Below are positions 8,058-17,120 of a DNA stretch of 33,421 nucleotides, piece after piece (positions within the stretch are counted from its first letter, which is position 1; every line of letters starts with the position of its first letter). The translations under genes and the position numbers were made by a program. Below the pieces are notes generated by a model. The model had not been told where the DNA came from, searched no databases, and worked only from the letters and a program-made list of their open reading frames with translations. Source of the stretch: Deltaproteobacteria bacterium (GTDB lineage Bacteria; Desulfobacterota; Desulfobacteria; Desulfobacterales; C00003060); NCBI GenBank assembly GCA_003647275.1, contig QMMN01000026.1, positions 1-33,421 of the forward strand, written 5' to 3'.

Positions 8058-9061
8058 ATGAAAAGATTTGTGTCCCTGAAAGCCGCGAAATGGTGTTTGG
8101 GCACTCTGACAGGAATCTGTTTGTTTTTCTTTCTGTCTCCTACAAACGCTGTGCCTAAAGGCGTGGACAAGTTCCTGGCACTGGGAACCTCCTCCATAGG
8201 TGGTGTCTACTATCCAGTGGGCAAGGCCATTGCGGGCCTGATCAACGCGCACCGCCTCGATCACGGCATACGGTGCATCGCTTACAGCACGGGTGGATCT
8301 GTCTATAACATCCAGGCATTGGCATCAGGGGAACTGGATCTGGCCATCACCCGTTCGGATCTGGCCTACGATGCCTACAATGGCAAAGGAATATTCAAAC
8401 CCTTTGGCCCAAACAAGGATTTATGCTTAATCACAACGCTTTATCATATGCCTGTCGGGATCATTGTAAAAGAGGATTCCGGTATTTCCTGTTTTGCGGA
8501 TTTCTTAGGGAAACGCATCAATATCGGCAACTTAGGCTCAGGAAAACGAACCATTGCCGAAATGCTGTTTAAGGCGATGGGGTGGTCTGTCAGGGATTTC
8601 AGCAAGGTTTTCGAGCTTTCAACCAAGAAAATGGGTGAGGCATTTTGTAATGGTGAGATAGATATCCTTATTCAGGCCATGGGCATTCCAGCGACCTTTT
8701 ATGACATGATCATGAAAAAATGCAATGGCAAGTTTCTCGATATTCCGGCAGGTGTCATCCATAAGATCCAGCAGGATAACCCTCTCTTTGAAAAGACCCG
8801 TATCCCTGGGGGGCTCTATCCCAACAATCCACAGGATGTATATCCACGTTCAATATCGATGTGGTCCTGGTTACATCAAGACGTCTTCATAACAGATCGA
8901 TCTATCAGGTGGCAAAGGCGATTTTCCAAGACATAGATGCGTTTAAAAGAAAACACCCGGCATTGATGCAATCTGATCCCCATAACATGATCACCGGCAA
9001 CAATATGATTCCCTTTCATGAAGGTGCCTTGCAGTATTACCGCGAAAGGGGGTTGAAGTAA
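8058..9061 (+). pseudogene. TAXI-family TRAP transporter solute-binding protein, frameshifted
   Basis: This would be a periplasmic substrate-binding receptor of a TAXI-type TRAP transporter. It has a signal peptide (MKRFVSLKAAKW then a hydrophobic run to PTNA), the family opening FLALGTSSIGGVYYPVGKAIA, and YSTGGSVYNIQALASGELDLAI. The first frame stops at 8936. The true C-terminus continues in another frame (FNIDVVLVTSRRLHNRS... to GALQYYRERGLK, stop 9059-9061). The shift lies near 8838, where gtatatcc reads as an extra TA: removing it restores DVSTFNIDVV. The ATG at 8058 was preferred over the in-frame TTG at 8049. No DctM-type membrane partner is present nearby. Confidence 0.8.
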
Positions 9062-9122
9062 TAGGCTTGATAATGAACATCATTCACTTTGTTCATAGAG
9101 GAATGGGGGGATAGAATATATC

Positions 9123-9839
9123 GTGCTTACAGGAATAAAGAAGTGGATATGTTTTATCCTTGCCTCGGGAGCGGCCCTATGTTTCCTCTCCGGCTGTGGA
9201 ACCACGGGGGTCGGTATGAAGAAGCCTCCCCCGCAAAAAGGACTTACCGGGATTTTTGAGGAGATTCCCAAGGAAAAGGTATGTTCGATTGCTCTTCAGC
9301 ATGCGGCAAAAGGCGTCAAGCTACTGGAAAAGGGCCAATATGAAAAGGCCTCAAAAGCCTTCAATCTCTCGTTGAAGCTGGATCCCGCCAATTCCTATAT
9401 ACAATTCTTAAACGGCCTGACCTATCATCTTAGGACCTTGCAGAGCGACGGGTCTCTTTTTGAGCTGGCAAAGCAGGGATATGAACTTGCCATCAAGTTT
9501 GACCCCACAAACTGGATCGCCCGCTATCACCTCGGACTGCTTTACCTGGATAGAAGGGACTATAGGGCTGCGCAGAAACAGATTGCAGATGCCCTCCTCT
9601 ATAACAACAATAATGCGGACATGCTTTACAGTATGGTCGTTGCTTCCTATTATGCAAAAGACCCTCGCACGGCAGCGGCGGTTCTTTCCAGGATGCGCGA
9701 GCTGGAACCGAACAGCAAGAGGGTGCTACGGGCATCAACGATTGTCATGGTGGCCCTGAACCGTCCTGAGGATGCCCGACAAAATACCTTGAGAGGTATC
9801 AAGGCGTGGCTGAAAATACGAGCGCAGCAGAGCAGTTGA
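9123..9839 (+). CDS. TPR-containing outer-membrane lipoprotein, N-terminal part of a TPR/secretin protein
   Basis: A GTG start follows a purine-rich site (gggggatag). A lipoprotein signal ends at LSGC with Cys25 as the lipidated residue. Three or more TPR-like helices follow (AAKGVKLLEKGQYEKASKAF, YELAIKFDPTNWIARYHLGL, and the DPRTAAAVLSRMRELEPNS region), 238 residues in this frame. Related Desulfobacterota lipoproteins continue after the TPRs into an acidic linker and a secretin domain, and that continuation is found here in the next frame (9806-10270). The gene therefore appears frameshifted near its end, although a coupled start at the overlapping GTG (9806) cannot be excluded. Confidence 0.7.
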   Translation: MLTGIKKWICFILASGAALCFLSGCGTTGVGMKKPPPQKGLTGIFEEIPKEKVCSIALQHAAKGVKLLEKGQYEKASKAFNLSLKLDPANSYIQFLNGLTYHLRTLQSDGSLFELAKQGYELAIKFDPTNWIARYHLGLLYLDRRDYRAAQKQIADALLYNNNNADMLYSMVVASYYAKDPRTAAAVLSRMRELEPNSKRVLRASTIVMVALNRPEDARQNTLRGIKAWLKIRAQQSS

Positions 9840-10270
9840 TGGCCCGTCTTAAAGACTGGGAGCAATTCTATTCGCGCTACGGGGATTTTATTCGGGACAG
9901 GATCACATTAAAGGATACTGATGCCACCCGTGCCCAAATGGCATTGAATTCAGACGCCATGGCAGGTGAAGAGACGCTATCCGAGGCCGACAGAGAAGAG
10001 GCGCAGGAAGACAGGATGGATCTGGAAGAGGAAGAAGAGGAGGAAGAACCAGAAGAGGAAAGGGCATCGGATGAATACCAGATGGTCATTGTGGATGTGG
10101 TGATCATCCGCACTGAAGAAAATATCAAGACCAGGAAGGGTGTCAACTTGTTGAACGGCCTTATGTTACAATTCGGGAGCGAAAGCGCTCCTGCTTATTC
10201 CAGGGGGAGACACAGACAGAGACGATTACGAATACATTATCTGAAATTGATGCGAGCAGTAGTGGTTTAG
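9806..10270 (+). pseudogene. Secretin-like segment of the TPR/secretin lipoprotein, frameshifted and truncated
   Basis: This continues the TPR lipoprotein in a different frame: LMARLKDWEQFYSRYGDF, a strongly acidic linker (DLEEEEEEEEPEEE), then YQMVIVDVVIIRTEENIKTR and GVNLLNGLMLQFG, which match the start of a secretin (type II/III secretion, PilQ-like) domain. Near 10201-10207, a run of five G marks a second shift: the Ser/Thr-rich continuation (ETQTETITNTLSEID) is in a third frame and stops around 10350. The pore-forming C-terminal secretin core is absent, so no functional channel can be made. Confidence 0.6.
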
Positions 10271-10346
10271 AATCGACAATAGAAACCACACAAAGAGCAC
10301 CGGGTTCGTCGGTTGGGACTGCAACGACAAGTTCAGCTCCTGCAGG

Positions 10347-10982
10347 GTGATAAGGACCGACGTGCCCTGGGCCGAGGTCTTTGAACACCCCAACTACGAA
10401 GGCTGGTCCCTGGCCTATGCGATGGGTCAATCTGAAGAGGACCTCACATCCATCGGAAAGAATGATCAGATTTCATCGATAAGGATCCATGGTCCGGCTT
10501 CGGTGCAGCTCTATAAGGACAAGAATTTCGAGAAACTTCTTACTGAGCCAGTTCACAATGATATGCCGAGGTTGCCCAGAGGCACGAACGGCAAGCCCTC
10601 TTTTATCAGGGTTGTTCCCAGTGAGCCGGTCAAGGAGTTCAAGATAGAAGATTACCTTTCAGAAACACAGCGCACCTTTACCATTCATGGAAAATACAGC
10701 GGCGTAACAGCAGTACAAGGGGATTTCCGCGTAAGCGATCCGGTGTATCTTGAAGGCTGTGGAGCTACTATGGCTAGCAGGGCCAAGGGGACCAGGTTAA
10801 AAGCGAGCGCACCATCCTCTAAGAAGGCAAAGAGACTTCCTGCCGGTGCCAAGCAATTGAAGGTAATGGGCAAAAAGGGAACTTGGGCAGAGGTTACTCC
10901 TGAAAAGATACTGAAAAGGGTAAAGGCCTTGCCTAGCACAGCTACCCTGAAGGCCATTCAGCCGAAGCGTATTAAAAAATAG
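10347..10982 (+). CDS. Beta/gamma-crystallin-like protein with a Lys-rich tail
   Basis: The frame is 211 residues from a GTG and open further upstream, to about 10260, with coding-like sequence (GFVGWDCNDKFSSCRV), so the start is uncertain. The segment EVFEHPNYEGWSLAYAMG, then IGKNDQISSIRI, and VQLYKDKNFEKLL fits two Greek-key motifs of the beta/gamma-crystallin family. NDQISS is the family's Ca2+-binding signature; the second motif is degenerate (NGKPSF). The C-terminal 80 residues are rich in Lys and Ala. It follows the broken secretin gene without a gap and precedes a strong terminator, so it is the last gene of that transcript. Its role is unknown; family members often bind calcium outside the cytoplasm. 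Confidence 0.6.
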   Translation: MIRTDVPWAEVFEHPNYEGWSLAYAMGQSEEDLTSIGKNDQISSIRIHGPASVQLYKDKNFEKLLTEPVHNDMPRLPRGTNGKPSFIRVVPSEPVKEFKIEDYLSETQRTFTIHGKYSGVTAVQGDFRVSDPVYLEGCGATMASRAKGTRLKASAPSSKKAKRLPAGAKQLKVMGKKGTWAEVTPEKILKRVKALPSTATLKAIQPKRIKK

Positions 10983-11012
10983 CCCTGGTAGCGTGGGCTT
11001 ACACTGATTTAT

Positions 11013-11056
11013 CCTCCTATAGGAGGTGGCCGCCCGGGTTCCGGGCGGCCTTTTTT
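11013..11056 (+). terminator. Rho-independent terminator with preceding palindrome
   Basis: A perfect 10-bp stem (ggccgcccgg at 11028-11037, ccgggcggcc at 11041-11050) with a 3-nt loop is followed by six T. Just before it lies another small palindrome, cctcct-at-aggagg (11013-11026). The terminator closes the plus-strand block 8.0-11.0 kb. Confidence 0.92.
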
Positions 11057-11063
11057 ATAAAAT

Positions 11064-11160
11064 GAAGCCTTCCCCGTGCTTTCGCACGGGGGGTCTGACT
11101 GACGGCAGCGCTTTGCGTCCGGGGAGCAGGCCGGTCAACTCCTTGGGTCAGCCCAAGGGA
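11064..11160. repeat. REP-like hairpin and neighbouring palindrome
   Basis: The hairpin ccccgtgc-tttc-gcacgggg spans 11072-11091, preceded by gaagc as in the repeat at 7146. A second palindrome, ccttgggtcagcccaagg, is at 11143-11160. They lie in the gap between the terminator and the end of murA; the second could contribute to termination of murA on the minus strand, but no T-run follows it. Confidence 0.45.
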
Positions 11161-11180
11161 TTTGTGGGCACGGAAGCATA

Positions 11181-12434
11181 CTATTCCTGAACCCGCCACA
11201 AACGTGCCCCCAGTTGAGCCAACTTCTTTTCAATAGATTCATACCCCCGGTCTATGTGATACACCCGGGAAACCTCGGTGGTCCCTTCTGCAGCCAGGCC
11301 CGCTAAGATGAGCGAAGCACTTGCCCTCAGGTCAGTGGCCATAACAGGCGCCCCGGTCAAGCGTTTGCCCCCTTTAACCACAGCGGTGGTGCCAGTCACC
11401 GTAATGTCTGCACCCATACGCTGGAGTTCACTGACATGAATGAATCGATTTTCAAAGATAGTCTCAGAAATCACACTCAAACCGTTAGCCAGGCACATCA
11501 GGACCATGAACTGGGCCTGCATGTCAGTGGGAAACCCGGGATAGGGGAGGGTCTTAATATCCACGCTGGAGATCGTTTCCGTGCCTACAATGCGAAGGCC
11601 ATCTGCTTCTTCTTCAATCGTAATGCCTGCCTGTTGCAGCTTGTGGATTATGGCTGCAAGGTGCTTGGGTTCACAGCCCACAATCTTAACATTGCCACGG
11701 GTCACCCCGGCAGCAACCATGAAGGTGCCGGTCTCGATCCGGTCAGGTATGATGGTAAAAGAGGTCGGTTGCAGGGCCTCAACCCCGGTGATTGTAATAA
11801 CGGGTGTGCCAGCCCCGGTGATCTGGGCCCCCATCTGGTTCAATGCTTCTGCCAAGGCCACGACCTCAGGCTCACGAGCCGCATTCCTTAAGGTGGTGAC
11901 GCCTTCGGCCAGCACAGCCGCCATCATAAGGTTTTCTGTGCCGGTTACAGTGACGATGTCAAAATAGATCTCAGCCCCTTTTAGTGAGCTGGCCCGTGCC
12001 TCAATATAGCCGTGCTCCAGAGAGATCAATGCCCCAAGATCCTCTAAACCCTTGAGGTGGAGATTAATAGGGCGGGCACCAATGGCGCACCCGCCTGGTA
12101 GAGAAACCCGAGCACGTCCGAGGCGTGCCAGCAGTGGTCCCAAGACCAGGACCGAGGCACGCATGGTTCGGACCAAATCATAGGGGGCCTCATAGCTGTT
12201 CAGCCCGCTGGCATCCACCTTTACCATATTTCCGGTGGTTTCGATCTTGGCACCTAGGTCAATCAGTAACCTTTTGATGGTTCTGATATCCTTAAGGTCC
12301 GGCACATTATAAAAGGTATTCCAGCCCTCGGTAAGAAGGGCAGAAACCAATACAGGAAGCGCCGCATTCTTCGCCCCACTCACGGCTACTGTGCCTTCTA
12401 AGCGGCGGCCCCCTTCAATCACGATTTTTTCCAT
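11181..12434 (-). CDS. murA: UDP-N-acetylglucosamine 1-carboxyvinyltransferase
   Basis: MurA catalyses the first committed step of peptidoglycan synthesis, transferring enolpyruvate from PEP to UDP-GlcNAc in the cytoplasm. The 417 residues are full length for the family. [10 protein letters not shown] near the N-terminus carries the conserved Lys22-Asn23 pair, and [16 protein letters not shown] holds the catalytic loop Cys (Cys116), so the enzyme should be of the fosfomycin-sensitive Cys type. The ATG overlaps the stop of the upstream LolA-like gene by one base, indicating translational coupling within the operon that starts with the hybrid kinase. Confidence 0.97.
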   Translation of the reverse strand: MEKIVIEGGRRLEGTVAVSGAKNAALPVLVSALLTEGWNTFYNVPDLKDIRTIKRLLIDLGAKIETTGNMVKVDASGLNSYEAPYDLVRTMRASVLVLGPLLARLGRARVSLPGGCAIGARPINLHLKGLEDLGALISLEHGYIEARASSLKGAEIYFDIVTVTGTENLMMAAVLAEGVTTLRNAAREPEVVALAEALNQMGAQITGAGTPVITITGVEALQPTSFTIIPDRIETGTFMVAAGVTRGNVKIVGCEPKHLAAIIHKLQQAGITIEEEADGLRIVGTETISSVDIKTLPYPGFPTDMQAQFMVLMCLANGLSVISETIFENRFIHVSELQRMGADITVTGTTAVVKGGKRLTGAPVMATDLRASASLILAGLAAEGTTEVSRVYHIDRGYESIEKKLAQLGARLWRVQE

Positions 12435-13276
12435 TATTCAAAGGTCGTTGTAAAATCTTTGATGGTCTTCTTGACCTCATCCAGTTCAGATTCGGGCGAA
12501 GGTGATGGTTGAGTAGAGGCAATCGGCTGGTACACCGTCTTGAGGTAAGCAATGTCGAATAGGCGGCCAGGTAGTTCTGGATTGATTCCAAAGGTCTTCA
12601 ACACATACATCCTGACGAGCCGACCATTCTGAAAAAACAGGATGCGAGCCGGGTACCACCGGTGTTTGTCCAAGGGCATGTACTCCGTGTACTCGATTTC
12701 TTCCCAGCCGGTATGATTGAGACCGCTACCCCTTAGAATGAACCTTATTGGTCTGAAGGTATTCTTTTCAATCCAGACCTGAGGCACTGATTCATCAGGG
12801 TATTTGGCACCAATGACGTAGGCAATCCTGTCCTTGTACCTTCCAAGGCTTACGATTTCAGGATTGATATCCAGTTGAGAAAGTTGCTCGATTAAAACCT
12901 CTGTTTGTCGATACAGCAAAAGGTCTTTAAAGTGGTCGAACGGGTTTTCTGTCTCCGCAATAATCTTGCCATTCGTTACAGAGATGGCACCCTCAGGGCT
13001 AACCACCCGAACCTGCTCGGTCCCTGATATGCTGACTTCGCACCTAAACCGATCTGGATACCGGTAATAGAGGGTCTCATCCAGTTCCCGCATCCCCCCT
13101 TCAAGGCCAGGGTCATAAAGGACGGTCTTTTGGGATACCATCAGTGTGCGACCAGAACCAAGCTGTTCGATCATAAAGCTCAGGATCTGTTCGGCCGGCA
13201 AAATATAGGAATGGCTGGCTGCAGCCAAGCCCAAGACAATGAAGATACAAAGCAGGTACAAGGCACGGAGTTTCAT
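12434..13276 (-). CDS. LolA-like periplasmic protein
   Basis: This 280-residue protein has a signal peptide ([23 protein letters not shown]) and a body resembling the LolA/LolB lipoprotein-carrier fold: an N-terminal helix ([13 protein letters not shown]), a long beta-rich region ([49 protein letters not shown]), and a non-conserved Ser/Pro-rich C-terminus. The assignment rests on fold-like pattern, not on a diagnostic motif. Its ATG overlaps the stop of an NtrC-type gene remnant (ATGA) upstream and its TAA overlaps the murA ATG, so it sits inside a tight operon. A role in envelope lipid or lipoprotein handling is plausible next to murA. Confidence 0.6.
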   Translation of the reverse strand: MKLRALYLLCIFIVLGLAAASHSYILPAEQILSFMIEQLGSGRTLMVSQKTVLYDPGLEGGMRELDETLYYRYPDRFRCEVSISGTEQVRVVSPEGAISVTNGKIIAETENPFDHFKDLLLYRQTEVLIEQLSQLDINPEIVSLGRYKDRIAYVIGAKYPDESVPQVWIEKNTFRPIRFILRGSGLNHTGWEEIEYTEYMPLDKHRWYPARILFFQNGRLVRMYVLKTFGINPELPGRLFDIAYLKTVYQPIASTQPSPSPESELDEVKKTIKDFTTTFE

Positions 13277-13374
13277 AATGATCGTATAGCAGAGGCAGTT
13301 TGGCTTTTCAATTGAATTCGGATGCCGTATTTGTCCATCTTGTAGCGCAGGGAATGCGCTCGCTGTGCATTTTC
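13273..13374 (-). pseudogene. C-terminal (Fis-type helix) remnant of an NtrC-family response regulator
   Basis: The last 33 codons before the LolA-like gene read ENAQR-AHS-LRYKMDKYGIRIQ and end at a TGA overlapping the next ATG (ATGA). The pattern (Q)RTLRYKMDKYGI is the recognition helix at the very end of many NtrC-type sigma-54 activators. Upstream, coding similarity dissolves within about 80 bp, and no AAA+ or receiver domain is present. The gene would have paired with the hybrid kinase immediately upstream (13465-15831). Three odd codons (AHS) fall on a 14-bp sequence also found at 7313-7326, suggesting a small repeat insertion. Confidence 0.5.
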
Positions 13375-13464
13375 AAGTCTCAGCCCTCTTTTGGTGTTTG
13401 TCAGCCGGCAAGGGCATCTCTTTTTAGTGCCTTTCTATCTCTTCAAAACCCACTGCCCAAGATT

Positions 13465-15831
13465 TTAGCGTAGACTTCCGGTTCTCTTATCCGGCACTAT
13501 ATGTTGTATAACTTCAAGCAGTTGTGGAGCCTTAAACGGCTTCGTAATGTAACCATCCATACCCGCCTCCAGGCACTTCTTTCGGTCTCCCTCCAAGGCA
13601 TGGGCCGTCACGGCAATAATGGGAATGTGCGTACCAGAAGACTTCTCATTCTCCCGGATAAGCCGCGTGGCTTCAAAGCCGTCCATGACAGGCATTTGCA
13701 AATCCATCAATACCAGGTCAAACTGATGTTGTTTGAGGCATTCTAAGGCTTCACGCCCGTTTTCTGCTACCAGTACTGAATGGCCATGCTTTTCCAACAC
13801 CCTCACAGCCAGTTTCTGGTTGACCGGGTTATCTTCAGCCACCAGGACTTTCAGACGCTTTATTCGCTGTTCCTCTCGAATGGAGTGCCGGGTAATAAGA
13901 TGGGTTTCACCCTCAGCCGCATCCGGCTTTTTTTGTACCAGCACATTCATGATCGCATTGAGGAGTTCCGCCTCCTTGATCGGCTTTAGCAGATACGCCG
14001 AAATCCCCAGTTCCTTGGAACGGATCGCATCTCCTCTCTGGCCGATAGACGTAACCAAAATGATCTTGGCCTCAGCGAATATCGGATTCTCTTTAATGCG
14101 TCGACAAACCTCGAAACCATCCATCCCGGGCATCTGTTTATCCAAAAGGATCAGATGATAGGCATGACCATCCCTTGCAGCCCTTTCCATTTCAGTCAGT
14201 GCACGCCTGCCGTCCGGAGCCTCCCCGCATGAAAGTCCCCAGGCGGAAACCATCTCTCGCAGGATCATGCGGTTCGTAGCGTTATCGTCCACGATCAGGA
14301 CGCGTGAGCGATGAAAACCAATTCGTTTGAATTCCAACTCCGGTGTTTTCTTTTCGACTTGAAGGCCGAACCTCGCTGTGAAATGGAAGGTGCTTCCCTT
14401 TCCTAACTCGCTCTCCACCCAGATCCTGCCCCCCATGATCTCCGTTAACTGCTTGGAAATGGACAGGCCTAATCCCGTCCCCCCAAATTTTCGGGTAATG
14501 GAACCGTCCACCTGGCGGAAGCTCTCAAAGATGGTATCCAGTTTGTCTTCAGGAATGCCAATCCCTGTATCTGAGACAGCAAAATGGAGCAGGATGGATT
14601 CCTCATCTTTGCTTTCAACTTCACATTGGATCAATATCTCACCAGTTTCGGTAAACTTGATGGCATTGCCTACCAGATTGACGATGATCTGACGCAACCT
14701 TCCCGGGTCGCCAATAAGAAACGTGGGAACTTCAGGCTTGATGTGATAGGCAAGCTCCAGCCCCTTGTTGGAAGCCTTCAGGGCCAGCGCATCGGTAGCG
14801 GTCTCCAGGGCAACCCGCAAATCAAAATCGATTTCCTCCAGATCCAGACGCCCGGCTTCCACCTTGGAAAAATCCAGGATGTCATCAACAATGACTAACA
14901 AGGAATCGGCCGAGGCCCTGACTATTTCCAGGTGCTCTCGCTGGTTCCGGGCCAGTTCAGTGTCCAGGACCAAGTCGATCATACCGATGATGGCGTTCAG
15001 CGGTGTACGGATTTCGTGAGACATATTGGCCAGAAACTCGCCTTTGGCTTGGCTGGCTGCTTCTGCTTCTTCCTTGGCTTTCAGCAATTCATCTCGAGAG
15101 GCTTCCAAATCCGAAGCCATCTGCCTGAACGATGCTGCTAGCACGCCTAACTCATCTTTAGATTCTACCGGCACTTCTATGTGAAAGTCGCCTTTTGAAA
15201 TTTTTTCCGTTGCATCAACCAGTTTTCTTACAGGCTTGATTATTGTATTAGCAAAACCGAACCCCCCTACTAGGCCAATGACAATGCTTACGATGAAAGC
15301 AATAAAAAATATTTTCCATACTTGGCTTACTGTTTCAGCACCATGTAGTAACCGATATCCCATTATGGCAGTTCCCAGGCGTTCACCATCTTTTTCCACA
15401 GGAGAGACAATTTCATATCTACCCTTGGCGGTTAATAAAACCTGGGGTTCAACAATCTTAACAGCCTTTTTAATGATCTTATCCTCGAATTCCTTATCGA
15501 GTTCCTCACCCTTCGTCCGCCCTACAATACGGCCATTATTATCGACAATGATAATGTGTGCAATCTGTTCTTCCTCATGGTGACTAACTTGCCTGATTTC
15601 ATTTAAGCTGTCTTGAAGTTGGGAAAAATTCCCCGACGACATGGGCAGCACACACGCCTCTGCCAACTTCTTACACAAATAAGTAGCAGAGGGTCTTTCA
15701 ATTCTTGCTATTGTCTTTTGACTTGTATACACGATAGTAAAAACGTTAACACAGATGAGCAGCACAGTTAGAGTGACTGCGAAAAGCATGAGTTTTGTCC
15801 GTATACTGGCAACCTTTAAAAAGGACTTCAT
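13465..15831 (-). CDS. Hybrid sensor histidine kinase (HAMP-HisKA-HATPase-REC-REC)
   Basis: This is a 788-residue membrane-bound hybrid kinase. Transmembrane helix 1 (about 14-35) and helix 2 (about 174-195) enclose a periplasmic sensor of about 135 residues. A HAMP linker (about 196-250) follows, then the HisKA domain with SHEIRTPLN (phospho-acceptor His272) and the ATPase domain with N-box [23 protein letters not shown] and [13 protein letters not shown]. Two receiver domains end the protein, both with acidic pockets and phospho-Asp ([26 protein letters not shown]). There is no Hpt domain, so phosphotransfer would need a separate protein. A ribosome binding site (agggagtg) precedes the ATG. 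Its likely former partner regulator survives only as a fragment downstream. The signal is unknown. Confidence 0.93.
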   Translation of the reverse strand: MKSFLKVASIRTKLMLFAVTLTVLLICVNVFTIVYTSQKTIARIERPSATYLCKKLAEACVLPMSSGNFSQLQDSLNEIRQVSHHEEEQIAHIIIVDNNGRIVGRTKGEELDKEFEDKIIKKAVKIVEPQVLLTAKGRYEIVSPVEKDGERLGTAIMGYRLLHGAETVSQVWKIFFIAFIVSIVIGLVGGFGFANTIIKPVRKLVDATEKISKGDFHIEVPVESKDELGVLAASFRQMASDLEASRDELLKAKEEAEAASQAKGEFLANMSHEIRTPLNAIIGMIDLVLDTELARNQREHLEIVRASADSLLVIVDDILDFSKVEAGRLDLEEIDFDLRVALETATDALALKASNKGLELAYHIKPEVPTFLIGDPGRLRQIIVNLVGNAIKFTETGEILIQCEVESKDEESILLHFAVSDTGIGIPEDKLDTIFESFRQVDGSITRKFGGTGLGLSISKQLTEIMGGRIWVESELGKGSTFHFTARFGLQVEKKTPELEFKRIGFHRSRVLIVDDNATNRMILREMVSAWGLSCGEAPDGRRALTEMERAARDGHAYHLILLDKQMPGMDGFEVCRRIKENPIFAEAKIILVTSIGQRGDAIRSKELGISAYLLKPIKEAELLNAIMNVLVQKKPDAAEGETHLITRHSIREEQRIKRLKVLVAEDNPVNQKLAVRVLEKHGHSVLVAENGREALECLKQHQFDLVLMDLQMPVMDGFEATRLIRENEKSSGTHIPIIAVTAHALEGDRKKCLEAGMDGYITKPFKAPQLLEVIQHIVPDKRTGSLR

Positions 15832-16091
15832 ATTTTATCACTCCCTGGTGTGTATTAATTGATAGTGCCGCTTCCCTGATAATAACAGACTTGCCGTTAA
15901 AACGAAAAACATAAAAACAATACGTAACACCATGGTAAAAAAGGTAAAAAAGAACCAAATTAATGTCAAAGAAAAAAGGTGGCGCCGCATCTGTCTGGGC
16001 AACAACGTGTTGACAGGGACCTACCGTTTTGGCCAATGTAGTGGACATGGATCACAGGTCAAATCCCAAAACAGGCAAACAAGGAGAGGGG

Positions 16092-16440
16092 ATGACGATG
16101 GAACGAAAAAAGCCTACTATGGACCTGATGCATCCCATTACCAGAAGACAGTCCTTGAAACGGATCGCCTGGGTATCGGCGAGCCTGGCTATGTCCGCTC
16201 TTGGGGTATGTCCTTTTCTGTCTCGGCGGTCAACCGAAGCCTCAACAGCGGACAAGGGGTTTGTCATTGAAGGCCTTGGCTCCAAAGGAGGATACAAGAT
16301 CAAAGATTTAACCAGGAAAAGTTTTTGAGGCTGCTGGAGGCACCGAATATCTCCTCAGGGGCCGACCCGCCATCAGGGTGATTGCCGCCGGGGCGTCCCG
16401 GTCCGTCAAGAACCAGGTTCTGCTCACAGATTCGGTGTGA
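16092..16440 (+). pseudogene. N-terminal fragment of a Tat-exported DUF362-like protein, frameshifted
   Basis: The ATG at 16092 follows the site aaggagaggg. A twin-arginine signal is clear: TRRQSLKRIAWVSASLAMSALG. Then GFVIEGLGSKGGYKIKDLTRK matches the opening of DUF362-type iron-sulfur proteins. The frame stops at 16328, but removing one A from the aaaa run near 16318 joins it to VFEAAGGTEYLLRG, as expected in that family. After this the sequence no longer fits and stops at 16440, so the body of the protein is missing. It converges on a truncated minus-strand gene, consistent with a deletion between them. Confidence 0.5.
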
Positions 16441-16582
16441 TGGTTACGGTTTCAATGATTCGACTATTTTGAATAGACGTTTGGCCGTACGCCCCCAGCC
16501 ATCTCCGCCGAGGATAACAGCATACCGGGTAAAGGCATGGAGGCCAAAAAAAGCGGTCTTCTCTGCCCTGAATGAGGAACGA
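16441..16582 (-). other. Possible coding scrap between two truncated genes
   Basis: In the minus strand just after the stop of the cysteine-cluster gene, another frame reads FRAEKTAFFGLHAFTRYAVI, then LGGDGWGRTAKRLFKIVESL, and stops. The composition looks coding, but no start is present and the family is not recognised. It may be the end of another gene joined here by deletion. Confidence 0.3.
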
Positions 16583-17029
16583 TTACGATTCTTCTATAAA
16601 CTTCAAGTACGCACATGGCTTTCCGGTCCTTCGCCGTGGAACCGAGCAACATGTGCCGCACCTGAGACATTCGCCTTTCCAAAGCTCTTTCTCAAAGACA
16701 AGTGGCCGCCGCCTGCTTTGGTCGGTCAAGATGCGGGCATTGGAAAAGAAGGTGCCTGTGGCCGGGTGATGCCAGTCCTGGGTCACTATCGTGGCCCGTC
16801 CATCCTTGGCCGCCTCCTCGACTGTCTCGGCTTCAAGAAAGTATCCGCACTCAGGCAGAATCTTCCACACACCACCAAAGTGCAAGACATACCAACCCCA
16901 ACCAACGCCCGCGACCACGACCCCATATGGATAGACATCTTCTTTAAGGCCCAGGTGAAGAAAGTGGTCGCAGTGACGCGGGGTGAACCTTAGCCATGGC
17001 TTATCGTATACAGTGCAGACCGCCTTCAT
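16583..17029 (-). CDS. Cysteine-cluster (YkgJ-like) protein, probably truncated
   Basis: This frame has 148 codons from the ATG at 17029, which follows gaggtccg. The N-terminal 110 residues match nothing recognised. The C-terminal part GECLRCGTCCSVPRRRTGKPC begins the CxxCGxCC cluster of the YkgJ family, putative zinc/iron-chelating domains. The frame then stops at once (KFIEES), so the later cysteines of the family (usually C.IY..RP..C) are missing. It is therefore probably a broken gene. Confidence 0.5.
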   Translation of the reverse strand: MKAVCTVYDKPWLRFTPRHCDHFLHLGLKEDVYPYGVVVAGVGWGWYVLHFGGVWKILPECGYFLEAETVEEAAKDGRATIVTQDWHHPATGTFFSNARILTDQSRRRPLVFEKELWKGECLRCGTCCSVPRRRTGKPCAYLKFIEES

Positions 17030-17120
17030 CGGACCTCGACTCACTCCCTAACTCAGACAAGCTGAAACCAAACTGAGAAACAAATCATAAAAGCAGATCA
17101 TGGTCTTTTTTAAAATAGAT

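Noticed and set aside
11436-11967. Plus-strand open frames opposite murA
   Set aside because: They lie on the antisense of a clear, full-length murA.
16010-16040. TTGACA as a promoter for the DUF362-like gene
   Set aside because: No acceptable -10 box follows at 16-18 bp spacing.
16382-16993. 203-codon plus-strand open frame
   Set aside because: It lies opposite the cysteine-cluster gene, whose CxxCGxCC motif supports the minus strand; the plus translation is Pro/Arg-rich without a domain.
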